A DNA stretch of 64,000 nucleotides from Rhynchospora pubera (lineage: Eukaryota; Streptophyta; Magnoliopsida; Poales; Cyperaceae). Positions 1-11,061 of this stretch are shown piece after piece (position 1 is the first letter of the stretch; each line of letters starts with the position of its first letter). The translations under genes were made by a program, and so were the position numbers. Location: contig CM051462.1 of the NCBI GenBank assembly GCA_028095005.1, forward strand, positions 88,299,846 through 88,363,845, written 5' to 3'. The notes under the pieces were generated by a model. The model was not told where the DNA came from. It saw only the letters and a program-made list of their open reading frames with translations, and did no database searches.

Positions 1-1990
1 ATTATGTACATGTATATAAAGGACATTTAAATATCCTTATTTTTTGAGAATTGTAACCAAGATAGGAATTAAAACACGAATCACATAGAAATAAACTGCA
101 AATAAAACTAAAAACAAAGGCAAAGAACACAACTGACTTAGAAACATGAGAGAAAGGAGCGAGGAAGAGAGGAGGAAGCGACCTGGGAGAAGCACCACAC
201 AACGGCCCCCGAACGCTCTAGTGGAACCTGCAACCTCCAAAAAAGCCCAAATAATGAAAGAAATAAGGTTACCATTAAGAGAGGCAATAATTTGAACATG
301 AAAGTAAAAATGTTGAGAACTTGAAAAAGGCAAATAGATTTTCTTTCAGGTTTGGACCTACCAGCTACCTTTCTTGTAAAAGAAGAAAAGAAACTGAAGG
401 TGAAATTTCAGTAGCTTTTTTGTAATTTTTTTTCAGTAAAAGATTTATTTGTGATATTTCAACATACCTGAAGGTTTCTTTGCAGTTTTCATAGGCTTTC
501 ATAGATCGGGCTTCAAACCATCTCCAACTTTACCTGAAAAAGAAAAAAGAAGATTTTAGTTTTCTTTATTTGGCATGCTCTCAGTATAGAATTAGCCAGT
601 TCAATTAAGTACACGGCAAATAATATCTAGCCTTGTTAGTTAGATCCACGCTGCTATTTTGAGAGAGCATTTACAAAGTTCATATTTCAGTACAATCAAA
701 TATGATGTTGAAATTTACCTCAGGACTCAGTAGTCCGAGTTTTGGATTGAAATAAAATGTTCAGACTACATAGAGTTGAAATCCAGTACGATAATATGAA
801 AATACAATTGCATAAAATGGATATCATTTCAAATTCTCGTTCTATAGTCAACCAGATAGCAATCCTGAAATAATCGAAACCTTGAATTATGCTCTTCAAG
901 GGAACCTCTTTCAAAACCCAATTGTGTAGATAGTAAGACCAATCCTGATGGTTATTTCAATTTTAATTTAGATTACACTAAATGTCAAATATACTGATGG
1001 TAAATTGGTAAGACAATAGAGCAACATACCAGGTGGTTGGACTTGAAACACATCTCTTTTAGGTGTTTATTCTTTTTATTCTGATACTTTTATTTTTTTT
1101 TTTCTGCCCCTCCATTTCTTTCTTTCCTGGACAAAGTCCCCCGTAGAAACAAACAAATTTAAGAACGAAAAATACAAAATATTACTAAATTGTAATTTCG
1201 ATTAGTACATGAAAACTCATTGTGCCATTGATTTTGGAAAAATGAATCACATGCACTGAATGGATTATCATGCCAATCTGTTCAGAAATAGAAATATGGA
1301 ATAAAAATTGATGGTATATAGCAATTTCTAGTCTAATTCTAAATCAGACTAATGCCAGCTACAATCCCACAAAATCAAACCTGAAATTATGTCATTTCCA
1401 ATTAAAAATTATGCAAATTAAGAAAAAAGAAATTGCCTAGATCATAAATTATACTTAAGATAGGGGTCCGAAATTTGCAAATTAAGGAAAAAGAAAAGAA
1501 TAAAAGAAACGACAAATGTATAGAGCATGATATATTGTTGCATCTCACCTCAGTTTGTCGCCTTTCATCCCCAGCTCATCCAGGAAAAAAAAAATCGGAG
1601 ACAGGAGATAGGAACTGCTCCATTAGAACCAATCGCGTGAAGAACGCAGTTGAGAGAGATAGAGAACATTATGCCTGCAAAGTGGTACTCGCCTGAAAGA
1701 GAAGAAGCCGATCTACCTATTCGAAAAATTGGTATTTGGAGCTGAGATCGGAGGCAGCCGAAAATCGACGGCGAAGAGCAGCAATGGCTCTCTCTTTTCC
1801 ACCTCGGGAGCCACGTGGAGAGTAGATATAAAGAAAGGAATGAGAATGGGGAGAGAGACGATGGACAGAGAAGAAAATTAATGTTCCAACAACTCAGACG
1901 ATGAGGATCGAAGAGAACGAAACGGACGGCCAGGATCCGATACTGTTCCAACAACTGTGCGCGAACAGTTGTTTCGGAGGCGGATTCAAT
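1..1990. other. no convincing gene; possible 5' end of a minus-strand transcript
   Basis: I cannot assign a protein to this stretch. On the minus strand the region 1870-1540 looks like a promoter and leader: TATA-like TTTATATCT at 1832-1824, a CACGTG box at 1817-1812, CT-rich sequence, then short open segments. One of these ends in a good splice donor near 1550 (CTGAG/GTGAG) after codons reading LDELGMKGDKLR. Exon-like blocks bounded by AG and GT occur near 535-470 and 740-715, but their frames contain stops. This may be the first part of a gene running off the left edge, a non-coding transcript, or chance. Confidence 0.25.
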
Positions 1991-2640
1991 TCTCCGCATT
2001 AATATATGTTTTGATGGTACATAGTGGCGTAAACCATGGCACAATAGACAGGTCCTCTTACTGATACGCACCAGGATTAGAAGGTAAAAACATACTGCTG
2101 AAAACACCCTGTTTGCAGAGACACTTCATTTCAGCTAGATTAGACAAAGTAAATTTACGAGTACAGAAATACATTATAGTTTCAACGGGTTTTATTGAAA
2201 CAATTACGAAATTTCCATGGACATGAACCAATTAATAACGGTTATAATACAAGTGGAGAAAGTACCGCAAATAAACAAGCCAGAAGCTCTGTGCCTGTGT
2301 TAATTTTCCAAGCACTAAAGTTGGGCTCTAGAAAGAAGACAATTGTAACAGATTGGAGTGATGAAAGCACGCATAAGCACAGTGCTTGCGGAAGATCAAT
2401 ATATTTCAAATTTGTACCAGATGATGAATTTATGAAGGTTAAAAAAAACACACACACACACAAAGCAGTAGTTAGTTTATAGTGTAGTAAAAAAAAATTA
2501 TTATGAATTTTTTCTTCTTGTCAACATAAGATGCATTATTGAATTATTTTAGCAATTTTTGGAACAATGACCTGCAATATAAGCCTAAGGGACTAACAAC
2601 TAGTTGACACAAGTAGTCAAACAACAGCCAGCTACCCACT
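1990..2640 (-). pseudogene. WAT1-related (UMAMIT/EamA) transporter pseudogene fragment
   Basis: This is a decayed relative of the intact WAT1 gene at 3684-5769, on the same strand. Three pieces match that gene in order. A piece matching exon 4's end lies at about 2640-2570 and keeps the CTTATATTGCAG/GT donor region. A piece matching exon 5 lies at about 2420-2270 and encodes a stretch like SLQSVTIVFFLEPNFSAW followed by the conserved GCG/GT donor. A piece matching exon 6 begins at 2107 with VFSAVCFYLL and shifts frame after about 20 residues. Exon 1-3 and exon 7 equivalents are not evident, though degraded exon 4 sequence may reach about 2870. The fragment lies 3' of the intact gene, so an old tandem duplication is the simplest origin. 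A functional gene is unlikely because of the frameshift and missing ends. Confidence 0.8.
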
Positions 2641-2899
2641 TGTAAATTGTAATTGACAGATATATGGACATATACAGTCCAATTAATTAATAACATACTA
2701 TGGGAACTTCAATCTTGTGGCACTAAAATCTCTTTTCTGAAAAAACCGCATTATGGATTTAATGGGCAATTAAGGTCGTTGTTTTGTTTCTATTTTTATA
2801 GTTCAACGATTTCGTTTTCAACATGGCAGATATTTTGGACCTTAAAAGAAGACAAAAAGTCTTCGTTAAATGGCATTTTCATGCTGATGCAATTTTTTA

Positions 2900-3117
2900 T
2901 TTAAATAATTGCGTTACTGTTACGCATTTAAATGTTTGTCTTTTCTGTTTAATGATTTGATGGTTTCGTGTCATTTGGACTGAGCACATAACGTCATTAT
3001 TTAGAAAGTAAAAATTAGGACAGTCGAAGACTCCTCATGCCCAAATAAAATGTCATTCTTATTCTCAAACAACTTTCAATTTTTGTGCCATTCATGACAT
3101 CTTTCTTCTCAAAGCTC
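2900..3117. other. intergenic, nothing recognised
   Basis: AT-rich sequence without open frames, splice-like blocks or clear repeats that I can name. Confidence 0.5.
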
Positions 3118-3258
3118 TGATTGGATAGGTGTGGAAAAAAGGGAAGAAGTGGAAAAAAATATTGGAAAGTGTATTATTTTGTGAAGAGTTTGAATTGTTT
3201 ATAATTTATTTCTTTCATTTTTTCTTCTTCCTACCTTCTTCTCAACGCATCCAAACGG
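3118..3258. mobile_element. Tourist-like MITE, diverged copy
   Basis: A short element whose ends read TTGGATAGGTGTGG and CATCCAAACGG, i.e. imperfect inverted repeats. Its body (GAAGAAGTGG...TATTGGAAAGTGT...TTTGTGAAGAGTTTG...TTGTTTATAAT) matches the copies at 30716-30871 and 30895-31037. No coding capacity. This copy is the most diverged of the three, so probably the oldest. Confidence 0.7.
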
Positions 3259-3299
3259 TAAGATATGGAGCGTCCGAGTGATTTTCCATACTCGTTGCC

Positions 3300-3476
3300 C
3301 CAAATGTTTAGAAAACTGGACCGGCAGCTGAACCGGCCAGGCAATCGGATGGACCAACCGGCTGGTTTAACTGCGGTCAAACCAGTCAACACAATTGAAC
3401 CGGAAACGGACCATTGTCAGGTTCCAGTCCATTGTCAGGTTCCAGTCCAAAAACGAACCCTAAATCCCAACTTTTG
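3300..3476. repeat. CCGG-rich degenerate repeat
   Basis: Dispersed motifs GGACCGG, GAACCGGCC, AACCGGCTGG, GAACCGG and a perfect tandem copy of the 18-mer CATTGTCAGGTTCCAGTC (3412-3447). Clusters of such motifs are common in subterminal parts of non-autonomous hAT elements, but I could not define ends here. The open frame across it is a by-product of the repeats. Confidence 0.4.
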
Positions 3477-3683
3477 AAATAAATTAAACATCCAAAAACA
3501 AAACGAAATTACGACCTAACGACAATAATTTGGTGGAGAGTTTTATCAGCTATTTAAATTCGTTACATTTGTACAAATCAAAAGTAAACATAATTAATAT
3601 AATGCGTCATGGCATGAAATAAAGGAAAACAATTGTAAGCCATTATTAAATGCGACAATCTAAATTGTTAACTTTACTTATTT

Positions 3684-5769
3684 TTAACTAGAAACACTAG
3701 TCTGGCACTGTATATATCCATCATAATCTTCTTTAGCATGCTTGAGATCCTCGGTTTTTCCCCAAAGCACAACATACAATCCCCCAATTATAGCAACCGC
3801 ACCTATCAAGCTAAATGGAGGGAAAAAAAAAGAAATAAATTAATGAAATGGATTTTACAGCATGAAAAATAAATTAGAAATTATAGGTAATCTGACAAAT
3901 AATTGATTAAAATTGTCAAATGAAAATTTACAAGAGAAAATGAATACTATCACTGACCTTCCTAAGTGGAGTTCCTCATGAAGAGTGACAGAAGCCAAAA
4001 AAATTGTGATTACTGTAGAGAGTGGCGAAAACATGGCACAGTAAACAGGTCCTCTTACTGATATGCACCATGATTGAAGATAAAAGCACACCCCTGATGC
4101 AAAAATACCCTGCATTCTCATCTTTGTTAATAGAGTTTTGGAAGACCATAATTCTTATAAGAAGATATTTTGTGTTACAAAGTATTGTTCTCAGATGAAA
4201 TACATCTCAATGAACTGGTTGTGACAGTTACCGCAAATAAACAAGCAGAAAGCTGAGTAACTGAAGTGATTATCCAAGCGCTCGTGTTTGGCTCCACAAA
4301 GAACACAACAGTTGCTGATTGTACCGAAGACAGCAAGCAAAACCAAACTGTTTGTGCCAGAGGATCAACATATGCACAAAGTGGTGCCTGTTAGCCATGG
4401 ATTAGAAATGTAAATGAAGAAGACAGTATTTTTAATATGGCCCTTCCTTGTTTTTATAATTAATTACTACAAATCCAATAATATCTATGATTCAAGACAA
4501 TAATTTTTGTAGCAATGCTCTTAAAAAGTCATCCGTGCCAGACATCATCTTGCAATCTCTAAGTACAAAAATATAAGTTCAAATGATTTGAAAACAATAA
4601 CCTGCAATATAAGCCACAGGGAATATGTGCTAGCTGATCCCAGTTGGCAGAGAGCACCGAGAATCCATTTGTAACCAGTAGGGTCAAAATCTTTGTCCCA
4701 ATTTAGGGGATTTTGTGTCGAATTTAGAATTCTTGGGCCTTTAAAGAAGGTCAAAATCATTGCTCCCCCAACACAAACTATCGTTCCAATTATTTTAGCC
4801 CAACTCCTCAGGCTTCGTAGTTCCACCCTCTCTAATCTATCAAAAGTATTATACAGAAATGCATAATACATAGACAGCAAGCAGGGAACTGACTTTTAAA
4901 TGGACAGTCAGCATTTTCCTAAAACTATTGTATTTGATTAATATACGGGTACACTTAACCAATTTTTTTTTTAAAAAAGAGTAATTAAATGCACATTGAG
5001 GAAATGTATTGCCATTTTTACATTAATTTGTCATTAGACCCCCACATTTTAATTTACAAATTTAGAGGATATGAGAATTGAGAATACCCAACTGAAGCAG
5101 CCATCACAAATGTGATTGCAGGGATCAAATTACAAATGGAGGATGCCATAGAAGTGTCCCCTAAGTTCAAGCCTATGTAATATAAGAACTTGTTCAGGGT
5201 GCCTCTGTTGATGATGCAAAATGTTAAAGTACATTATTATGACAGTTTCAAAACAATGAAATTCTCATAAAAAATAGATCTTAAGTATGGATTCACCCAG
5301 CAAGTGCAGCAAGAAAGACCAAACAGAAACCTTTCAAATTGATTGACATTGCAGTCACTCTTCCCCTGTGCATGATTAGAGTTATACGACTGAATTAAAT
5401 TATTTTACTATTTAATTAATAGCAATACTACTCGTATTTCATAGCATATTTAGTCATACAATAAAACCAGAAGCATCAGACACAGGTTCAAAACCAGCTA
5501 AGCTAAGTAAACTTGATCAGGTACTAATTAACCATTTCATTGTTTGATTTCTTAATATGATTTAAGAAATGGAAAAGGATTCCATACCCTTTGACAAGAA
5601 AGAGAGTAGGAATGAGAAAGAGAGTGGCAATAGTGAGCTTGTAGACAACAAAGACCAAGGGGCTGAAGCCACTGTTGAGAGCTGCTTTCCCTAACATATT
5701 CATCACTGCATAGATGCACTGCGCCGTCACCATTGCAGCCATTGGTTTGTACTCCTCCATTGTCAACAT
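3684..5769 (-). CDS. WAT1-related / UMAMIT transporter (nodulin MtN21, EamA family)
   Basis: A multi-pass membrane transporter of the plant drug/metabolite (EamA) family; relatives move auxin, amino acids or other small metabolites across the plasma or vacuolar membrane. The substrate cannot be told here. Seven exons join in one open frame: 5769-5588, 5365-5297, 5204-5088, 4836-4602, 4387-4232, 4109-3958 and 3810-3684, all with GT/AG borders. They total 1038 nt (345 aa) or 342 aa if the second Met (MEEYKPMAAM) is used, close to the family's usual 350-400. Family hallmarks include VVYKLTIATLFLIP (exon 1), LNLGDTSMASSICNLIPAIT (exon 3), VGGAMILTFFKGP (exon 4), ATVVFFVEP (exon 5), GPVYCAMFSPLSTVIT (exon 6) and GGLYVVLWGK (exon 7). 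The two EamA halves fall in exons 1-4 and 4-7. No stop or frameshift is seen, so it looks functional. A decayed paralogue lies just downstream. Confidence 0.93.
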
Positions 5770-5890
5770 TCAAGGTCGCTCGGTCATGTGAGGTGATTTG
5801 ACCAAATAAAATGGCTCTCCATTTCCACCTCTTCCAAGCTTCATTATTTATTACTATTTTAGTTTCTAAGTCGAGCTTTGTGGGGACCAC

Positions 5891-6985
5891 GTTAATTTTT
5901 TAAGAGGAGTGTTACGCTGCCACGAATTTTTGGCGTCAAAGTTATCACAATTTCGTATTTTATCACTATTTTAAAATTTTAAAATTCAAACGTGAAATTC
6001 AAGACCAACGTAATAAAAGAATGGAAAAGTACTGATTCGTCCATCAATGCACGCCATATTTTTGGTAATTATTAATAATATTATGTATAAAATTTGTTAT
6101 AAGTAATTACTCATATGATGCTTAATATTTTTACAGATGGGCTCCAGTGATGGTTTTATACTTGTATAGTTGTATTGTATAATTGGTATAGAGTGGTTCA
6201 CTGGCATCTTTAGATATTGACCCGCTATAGGAGTTGCTACATTAATTAATATTGCTACGTGGAATACCTTTTTCTTCTTTTTGGATAAGCCTGAATCCAT
6301 ATTTAATTTTTTTGAACTCTGCAATAAAAAATAATCATTATTTTATAAACAGAAAATGAATGTTCCATACCAAAGGATCTGGCGGAAATCTTAATTTTAT
6401 AATAATTTTAATAAAGTATTCGAAGTTCTTAATTTGTTGACCATATATAATTAGTATTATAATTACTACTAAATCCTCACCTTTTGCGCTCCCTAATTAC
6501 ATTTGACTGATTTTTAAAATAAATAAATATTAAAATTTGCATTTTGCAATAATCAATGTGTATAATTTAAAAATCAATTATGTAATACAGAATAGCCAAA
6601 TTTTCTATATTAAAATATGCTTCTAATTACGAGTTTAGTACTACGAATTAATAATAAAATTGGTCAAACTAAGAATGAATAATTAAATTGGTCAAACTCT
6701 TTAGATACCACATGATGAATTGAGAAATGCGTAATCAGTCTAAATTGGTCAAACAAAGAATGAATAATTAAAACTAGTCCAGCACAAAACGACTGATTGA
6801 ATAGTAAAAGACCAGTAATGGACGGATATATATCCTTTAATAATTTTGCTCAGGTCACACAAACACAACGACATCAGAATGAACGGACCCACAAATCGCG
6901 AGCACTAGAAACAAAATTAAACTTAAATTAAGCTAAAAGAAACATAAAACTAGCCACTAGCTAGGTTCAAATTCAATGCTTCTTC
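5891..6985. other. intergenic upstream of the WAT1 gene
   Basis: Very AT-rich. The block near 6650-6780 repeats a phrase like AAATTGGTCAAAC...AAGAATGAATAATTAAA two to three times. No coding feature supported. Confidence 0.5.
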
Positions 6986-7003
6986 AAGTACAATTTTATG
7001 CCC

Positions 7004-7153
7004 GAGAACCAGCTCTTGGTCCAGTGGCAAAGAGCAATGCATCTTGACTCCTTAAATGAAAGGTCGCAGGTTCGAAACCCGGTTGGGGAGTTTTTCATAG
7101 ACATTTAATTTAAAAATAAATTGGATGGCTCCAATTTATCTTCAAAAAAAAAA
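7004..7153 (+). mobile_element. tRNA-derived SINE, full length, with 18-bp target-site duplication
   Basis: A 150-bp SINE. The 5' tRNA-like part carries an A box (TGGTCCAGTGGC, 7018-7029) and a B box (GGTTCGAAACC, 7069-7079), the internal RNA polymerase III promoter. A tRNA-unrelated part (CATTTAATTTAAAAATAAATTGG) and an A-rich tail follow. The flanks are a perfect 18-bp repeat, AAGTACAATTTTATGCCC, at 6986-7003 and 7154-7171, typical of LINE-machinery insertion. Related copies lie at 10958-11054, 43096-43249 and 46907-47020. Being well preserved, it is probably recent. Confidence 0.95.
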
Positions 7154-7324
7154 AAGTACAATTTTATGCCCAAGGCAATTGCACAGAAGTCACTAGTCAC
7201 TACCCCGGCCCCGGGCACAAACAAAACAAAAGGCAATATATTTTTATCAAAACTGCCAAATAGGATTAGATATAAGCGATCAACATTCAACAATGCTCCT
7301 TAGAATTGCCCTCATGCTATTCAA

Positions 7325-8108
7325 TTAATATATGAAAGACTCTGGTAATGCGGCCGGGTCCAGCTCCCAGCAACCACACAGAATACCACCTGCCTCATGA
7401 ATGAGCCGGTGTGCTGGTATTCTGTATATGCGACAACCTTGTGAACTCTCCTCTTGGTATCTCCACAGATTTCCTGTCAGAATCCAACCTAAAAACTGTC
7501 CTATGTCCTGCCACTATATAGGAGCAAAACCTTAATCCCTGTGTGAGTGAGCTCAGACACCCATACCAGGTCGTATTGGCAATTCTCATCAATATCATCC
7601 CCTGACAAAATCAAAGTCCAGTCGCGGTACACAGCCCATATCTCAGTTACTACTGGAATGATCTCAAACGCGTTCTTCTTACCCGTGAGTTGCCTTGCAG
7701 TAACCTTATGAGAGAAAGCATATTTGTCATAACTGTTCTTCTCACCAGTTACTACAAAAGTACCGCAACCCGATGGGAGCATTGAATCAATCCACCTCTT
7801 ATCCTCTCCGACCGCACCTTTCCCAATCGGCTCAAGCCACTGTATGTACACTATCTGCTCTTTCAAGTTAATTCGTTTCACTTGTGCATAATATTTTGGA
7901 AATGTGTCCATGTCACTATACAACGCCCATATCTGACCCAGCTTGATAGATTTATTTTTCTCAAAATTGTAAAATTCATGTTCAGGACACTCATATTCAT
8001 CCGGGCACTCATATTCATCGCATTCCATCTCTTCTTGGTCTATGCAGGAAAGGGCATCATCAAGGTAGCCTGTGACAACATCAACCATGAAATCAGGATT
8101 TAAAATCC
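7325..8108 (-). pseudogene. DUF3444-domain protein, frameshifted (DnaJ-associated family)
   Basis: The open part starts after a splice acceptor at about 8109 (ATGCAG/GATTTTAAAT). It first encodes an acidic, repetitive segment (CDEYECPDEYECPEHEF), then the start of a DUF3444 domain (YNFEKNKSIKLGQIWALYSD, YAQVKRI, VYIQWLEP, WAVYRDW). In many plant proteins this domain follows a DnaJ domain, but no J domain is visible here. The frame then breaks twice. A one-base shift near 7515 is needed to reach VAGHRTVFRL...GEFTRLSH. A 4-base insertion near 7425 is needed to reach RIPAHRLIHEAGG, CGCWELDPAALP and a stop at 7327-7325. The domain is thus complete at the protein-homology level but cannot be read through. 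It is either a young pseudogene or a gene carrying assembly errors. Upstream exons were not found. Confidence 0.8.
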
Positions 8109-8109
8109 T

Positions 8110-9307
8110 GCATTTCCAACCGTTTTGTTACCCAACAAAACCAAAATGAACCCTACCTAAACATTCTGACTAAGGCATCACTTGGTTTTTGGCTAATCTT
8201 TGTCATATCCAATAAAACTGTAAAAAGCTCAAAAATATATAATCACAAGAACATAGCGAACGCTAGCTACAGGCTAGAGAGGCAGCTATGTTACACGCAT
8301 ACATATATTAATTAACTGATAATTATACTTGTTTGTAGATAAAAATAGCACAAGAGTTGCAACAAAACATACCAGGAATAGACATAACAGTTCTCGAATC
8401 TGAAACAAATAGACAATACCAAACTAGTTTGCCTTTTATGTTGTAGCAAAATGATTTTCTACCAGCTTATGCTATCAGCATTCAGTAAATCCTTTAATTT
8501 TGATGAGACCATGATAGAGTGAAATAAAAAGGGCCAATTCACGAATGTTTGAGTTTACAATCACATGTATATATAATTATATATAGTCGATTGGAAGACG
8601 GAATACATTGTGATTAATAAATAAATAATAAATGAATTAGTAATCCGAAGCGTTGATGTCTGTACAACTTTGCTGTTTTGACTTTTGAGTTGTACCTGGT
8701 CACGTAATTACTCTCTGAATCTGAATGATCATATTAGTGACTTTTAATATAATTATATGCATTTATTATACATTAATTTCATCTTAAGGAGATCTGTTAT
8801 TTGTTATTTCATATGGTGGATTAGTCTGCACTCTGCAGTTGTTTATATGGAGATTGGTGACCCGCTGGATGCATCTCTACAACACTATTGTACACGTTAT
8901 CACATTTTTCTTCTTTTGATAAGTCAAAATTTGTAAAAAAAATTTTCTTTTCGGTTTTCTCACATTTTACGGAGCTAGGAATGGGACTGCAGTCTGCAGC
9001 AAATGTTACAATCATGTATTTGTTCTGTTCGTTTCATGCTACAAAGTAAGAATTAATTTATAAATTTTTTTATATGGTAAAGCAAATATGTTCCATATCA
9101 GTACATGTGGGTAGATCTTTTTATGACAAATAAATTAATTAGTAATATTGATTAATTACTTATACAACAATTAAATTAATTGTTTATAATTTTATATAAG
9201 GAATTGAAAAGGAAAGGAAAGCAAGCTGGCTTTTGATTGACTCAATATGGAGCGTAAACCTTAAGCCTTACTTTCACCTTCTTTCGGGACTACCTAGTAT
9301 ATTGTAC
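8110..9307. other. intergenic; holds one half of a dispersed repeat pair
   Basis: No gene seen. A segment at about 8857-8905 (GACCCGCTGGATGCATCTC, ACACTATTG, ACACGTT) recurs at 13016-13066 with several changes. The phrase GGGACTGCAGT also occurs near both (about 8981 and 13493), suggesting two decayed copies of one mobile element. Confidence 0.4.
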
Positions 9308-9315
9308 AAGACTGG

Positions 9316-10068
9316 TAGTGAATTGCTATCTTACCGTATCGTGGTGTGTCGTGGCAAACACGGATGTGTTTAGCATCGTGTCGTGTCGTGTTGACACGGC
9401 TTATACATGCAACCGTGTCGTGTCGTATCGTGTTGAGTGGAGGGAAAGGCCGACACAACACGGAAATTGACACGACACAGTTGGAAATCGTGTTGACACG
9501 CCACGATACAGCCGTGTCGAACCGTGTTAAAAATTTATTTATTTATTTAAAAATAGTTAAATATATTTTAAAATTAGGGATAAAATGATAAAAAATTGTA
9601 TTAAATTTTATAAATCTGTTATATAGTCGATAAAAAATAATATCATAATAATTCATGATGATACAATATAATAATTAATTAACTAGATAATAAATTACTA
9701 ATTACATAATATTAATTAGTTGGAAATTTTTAATTATAGTTTATGTATTATATTTTTATCCTTAAAATTCAAATCAACCTTTGTTTTTATAATATATTAA
9801 TATTTTTATAATATTTTTTTAATTTTAAGTTTTAAAATAAAATAAAATCTTGTTGTGTCGTGTTGTAACCGTGTCGTGTCAAATCGTGTCGTATTGAATC
9901 GTGTCGTGTTAAACCTTGTCAATTTTCTAAAAATGTCAACACGACACAGTTTTGACACGACACACCAACACAGTTGTGTCGTGTTGAATCCGTACACGTG
10001 GCGTGTCTTGTCAACACGGGTCCGTATCGTGGCAACACAGTTAACACGACACGATTTGTAATTCACTA
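9316..10068. mobile_element. non-autonomous hAT-type element with CGTGTCG arrays
   Basis: A 753-bp element bounded by the inverted ends TAGTGAATT (9316-9324) and AATTCACTA (10060-10068), with a perfect 8-bp direct repeat AAGACTGG at 9308-9315 and 10069-10076. The 8-bp duplication and TA...TA ends fit the hAT superfamily. Both subterminal parts (about 9335-9530 and 9850-10055) are packed with CGTGTCGTG and its complement CACGACACG in both directions, probably transposase-binding repeats. The core is AT-rich and has no transposase. All open frames here come from the motif arrays. Confidence 0.88.
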
Positions 10069-10213
10069 AAGACTGGTACCTACCTCTCTTCCAACAATTA
10101 CATGTTATTTTATTGCTTCTTTTCTTTGTTTTATATCTGAACATATTCAGTATTCTTTTGTACCTCAACTACAAAAATTTTATTTTTTAGCACGTCTTTT
10201 AAGTAAATCTTAG

Positions 10214-10600
10214 AGGAATGCTAGAGTCAAACGCATTTGACATTTGACCGGTCAAACGGAATTGGGTCTCAATTTTCGAAATTAGTACGGCCGATCCGAA
10301 TCACTCAATTTGTTCTCCATAAAAAAATATCCTTGAAGATCAAATTTTATATTTTTTTCAAAATTTTTTACTATTTATTTTGGATTTTAGAAAATCATAA
10401 ACAAATTAATTTTAGACCCTTTAATATTAAAAAAATCTGGAAAAACAATAGCTAAAAATTCAAACAAAATATAAAAATTGGTCTCCAAGAATATTCCAAT
10501 ATAAAGATCATATTGAGTGGTTCGGATCAGTAATTTGAAATTCCAATAGTTGAGTCTAGAACCGTGTTTGACGTCAAACGCGTTTGATTCTAGCACTACT
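10214..10600. mobile_element. hairpin MITE (GAATGCTAGA-TCAAACGC ends)
   Basis: Near-palindromic element. The left end GAATGCTAGAGTCAAACGC pairs with the right end GCGTTTGATTCTAGCAC, and inner segments also pair (GATCCGAATCACTCAATTTG with the reverse complement of ATTGAGTGGTTCGGATC). Its core resembles the elements at 31830-32229 and 40337-40739. No clear target duplication was found, so the exact ends are uncertain. Confidence 0.65.
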
Positions 10601-10693
10601 CGATACGGTTAAAAAAACAGTTAAAAAAAAAACACACATTTGAGTTGATTCTCAACGTATAGGGAGATTACAGGATTTCTCTGCGCTTGTACG

Positions 10694-10957
10694 ACAACCT
10701 TTTCCAAAGAAAGGGGAAAAAAAATTACAAATCAAAATAAGGATCACTACTTTAGCAGTATGTAAACAATTCTTGATTAAGTTAATCCCCAAATGAACAC
10801 TTAGATTTCACTGTTTCAACAGAATTATACAACAACCTTTTCCAAAGAAAGGGAAAAAATTACAAATCAAAGGATCACCACTTCAGCAGTATCCAAACAA
10901 TTCTTGACTAATGTCCAAAGGCCAAATTAACGCTTAGTTTTCACAGTTTCAACAGAA
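10694..10957 (+). repeat. two-copy tandem duplication, unit about 139 bp
   Basis: The unit beginning ACAACCTTTTCCAAAGAAAG at 10694 recurs at 10833, sharing blocks such as TTACAAATCAAA, AGCAGTAT, AAACAATTCTTGA and GTTTCAACAGAA. The second copy has several substitutions and small deletions and is cut at its 3' end by a SINE. Confidence 0.8.
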
Positions 10958-11054
10958 CCCGGCTGGAGGGTCTTTCATAGACACTTAATTTAAAAATAAG
11001 TTGGGTGACTTAGACCTCCAATTTATCTTTAAATAAAAAAATAATAATAAAAAA
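10958..11054 (+). mobile_element. 5'-truncated SINE
   Basis: The 3' part of the SINE family seen at 7004-7153 (CCCGGCTGGAGGGTCTTTCATAGAC, then TTTAAAAATAAGTTGGGTGAC, then an A-rich tail). It starts within the B-box region, so the tRNA-like head is gone. It is flanked by AACAGAA at 10951-10957 and 11055-11061. It interrupts the second unit of the tandem duplication, which dates the duplication as older. Confidence 0.8.
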
Positions 11055-11061
11055 AACAGAA

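Noticed and set aside
3265..3477. 70-codon plus-strand frame
   Set aside because: It runs through the CCGG-rich repeat and a tandem 18-mer; no protein resemblance.
5552..5890. 112-codon minus-strand frame overlapping WAT1 exon 1
   Set aside because: It is an alternative frame of the WAT1 leader and first exon; the exon-1 frame has the family residues.
7018..7079. Possible tRNA gene
   Set aside because: The A and B boxes are those of a SINE; the cloverleaf does not close, and the A tail and 18-bp duplication prove retroposition.
9346..10168. Open frames of 68-120 codons on both strands
   Set aside because: They lie wholly or mostly in the CGTGTCG motif arrays of the hAT element; the repeats suppress stop codons.
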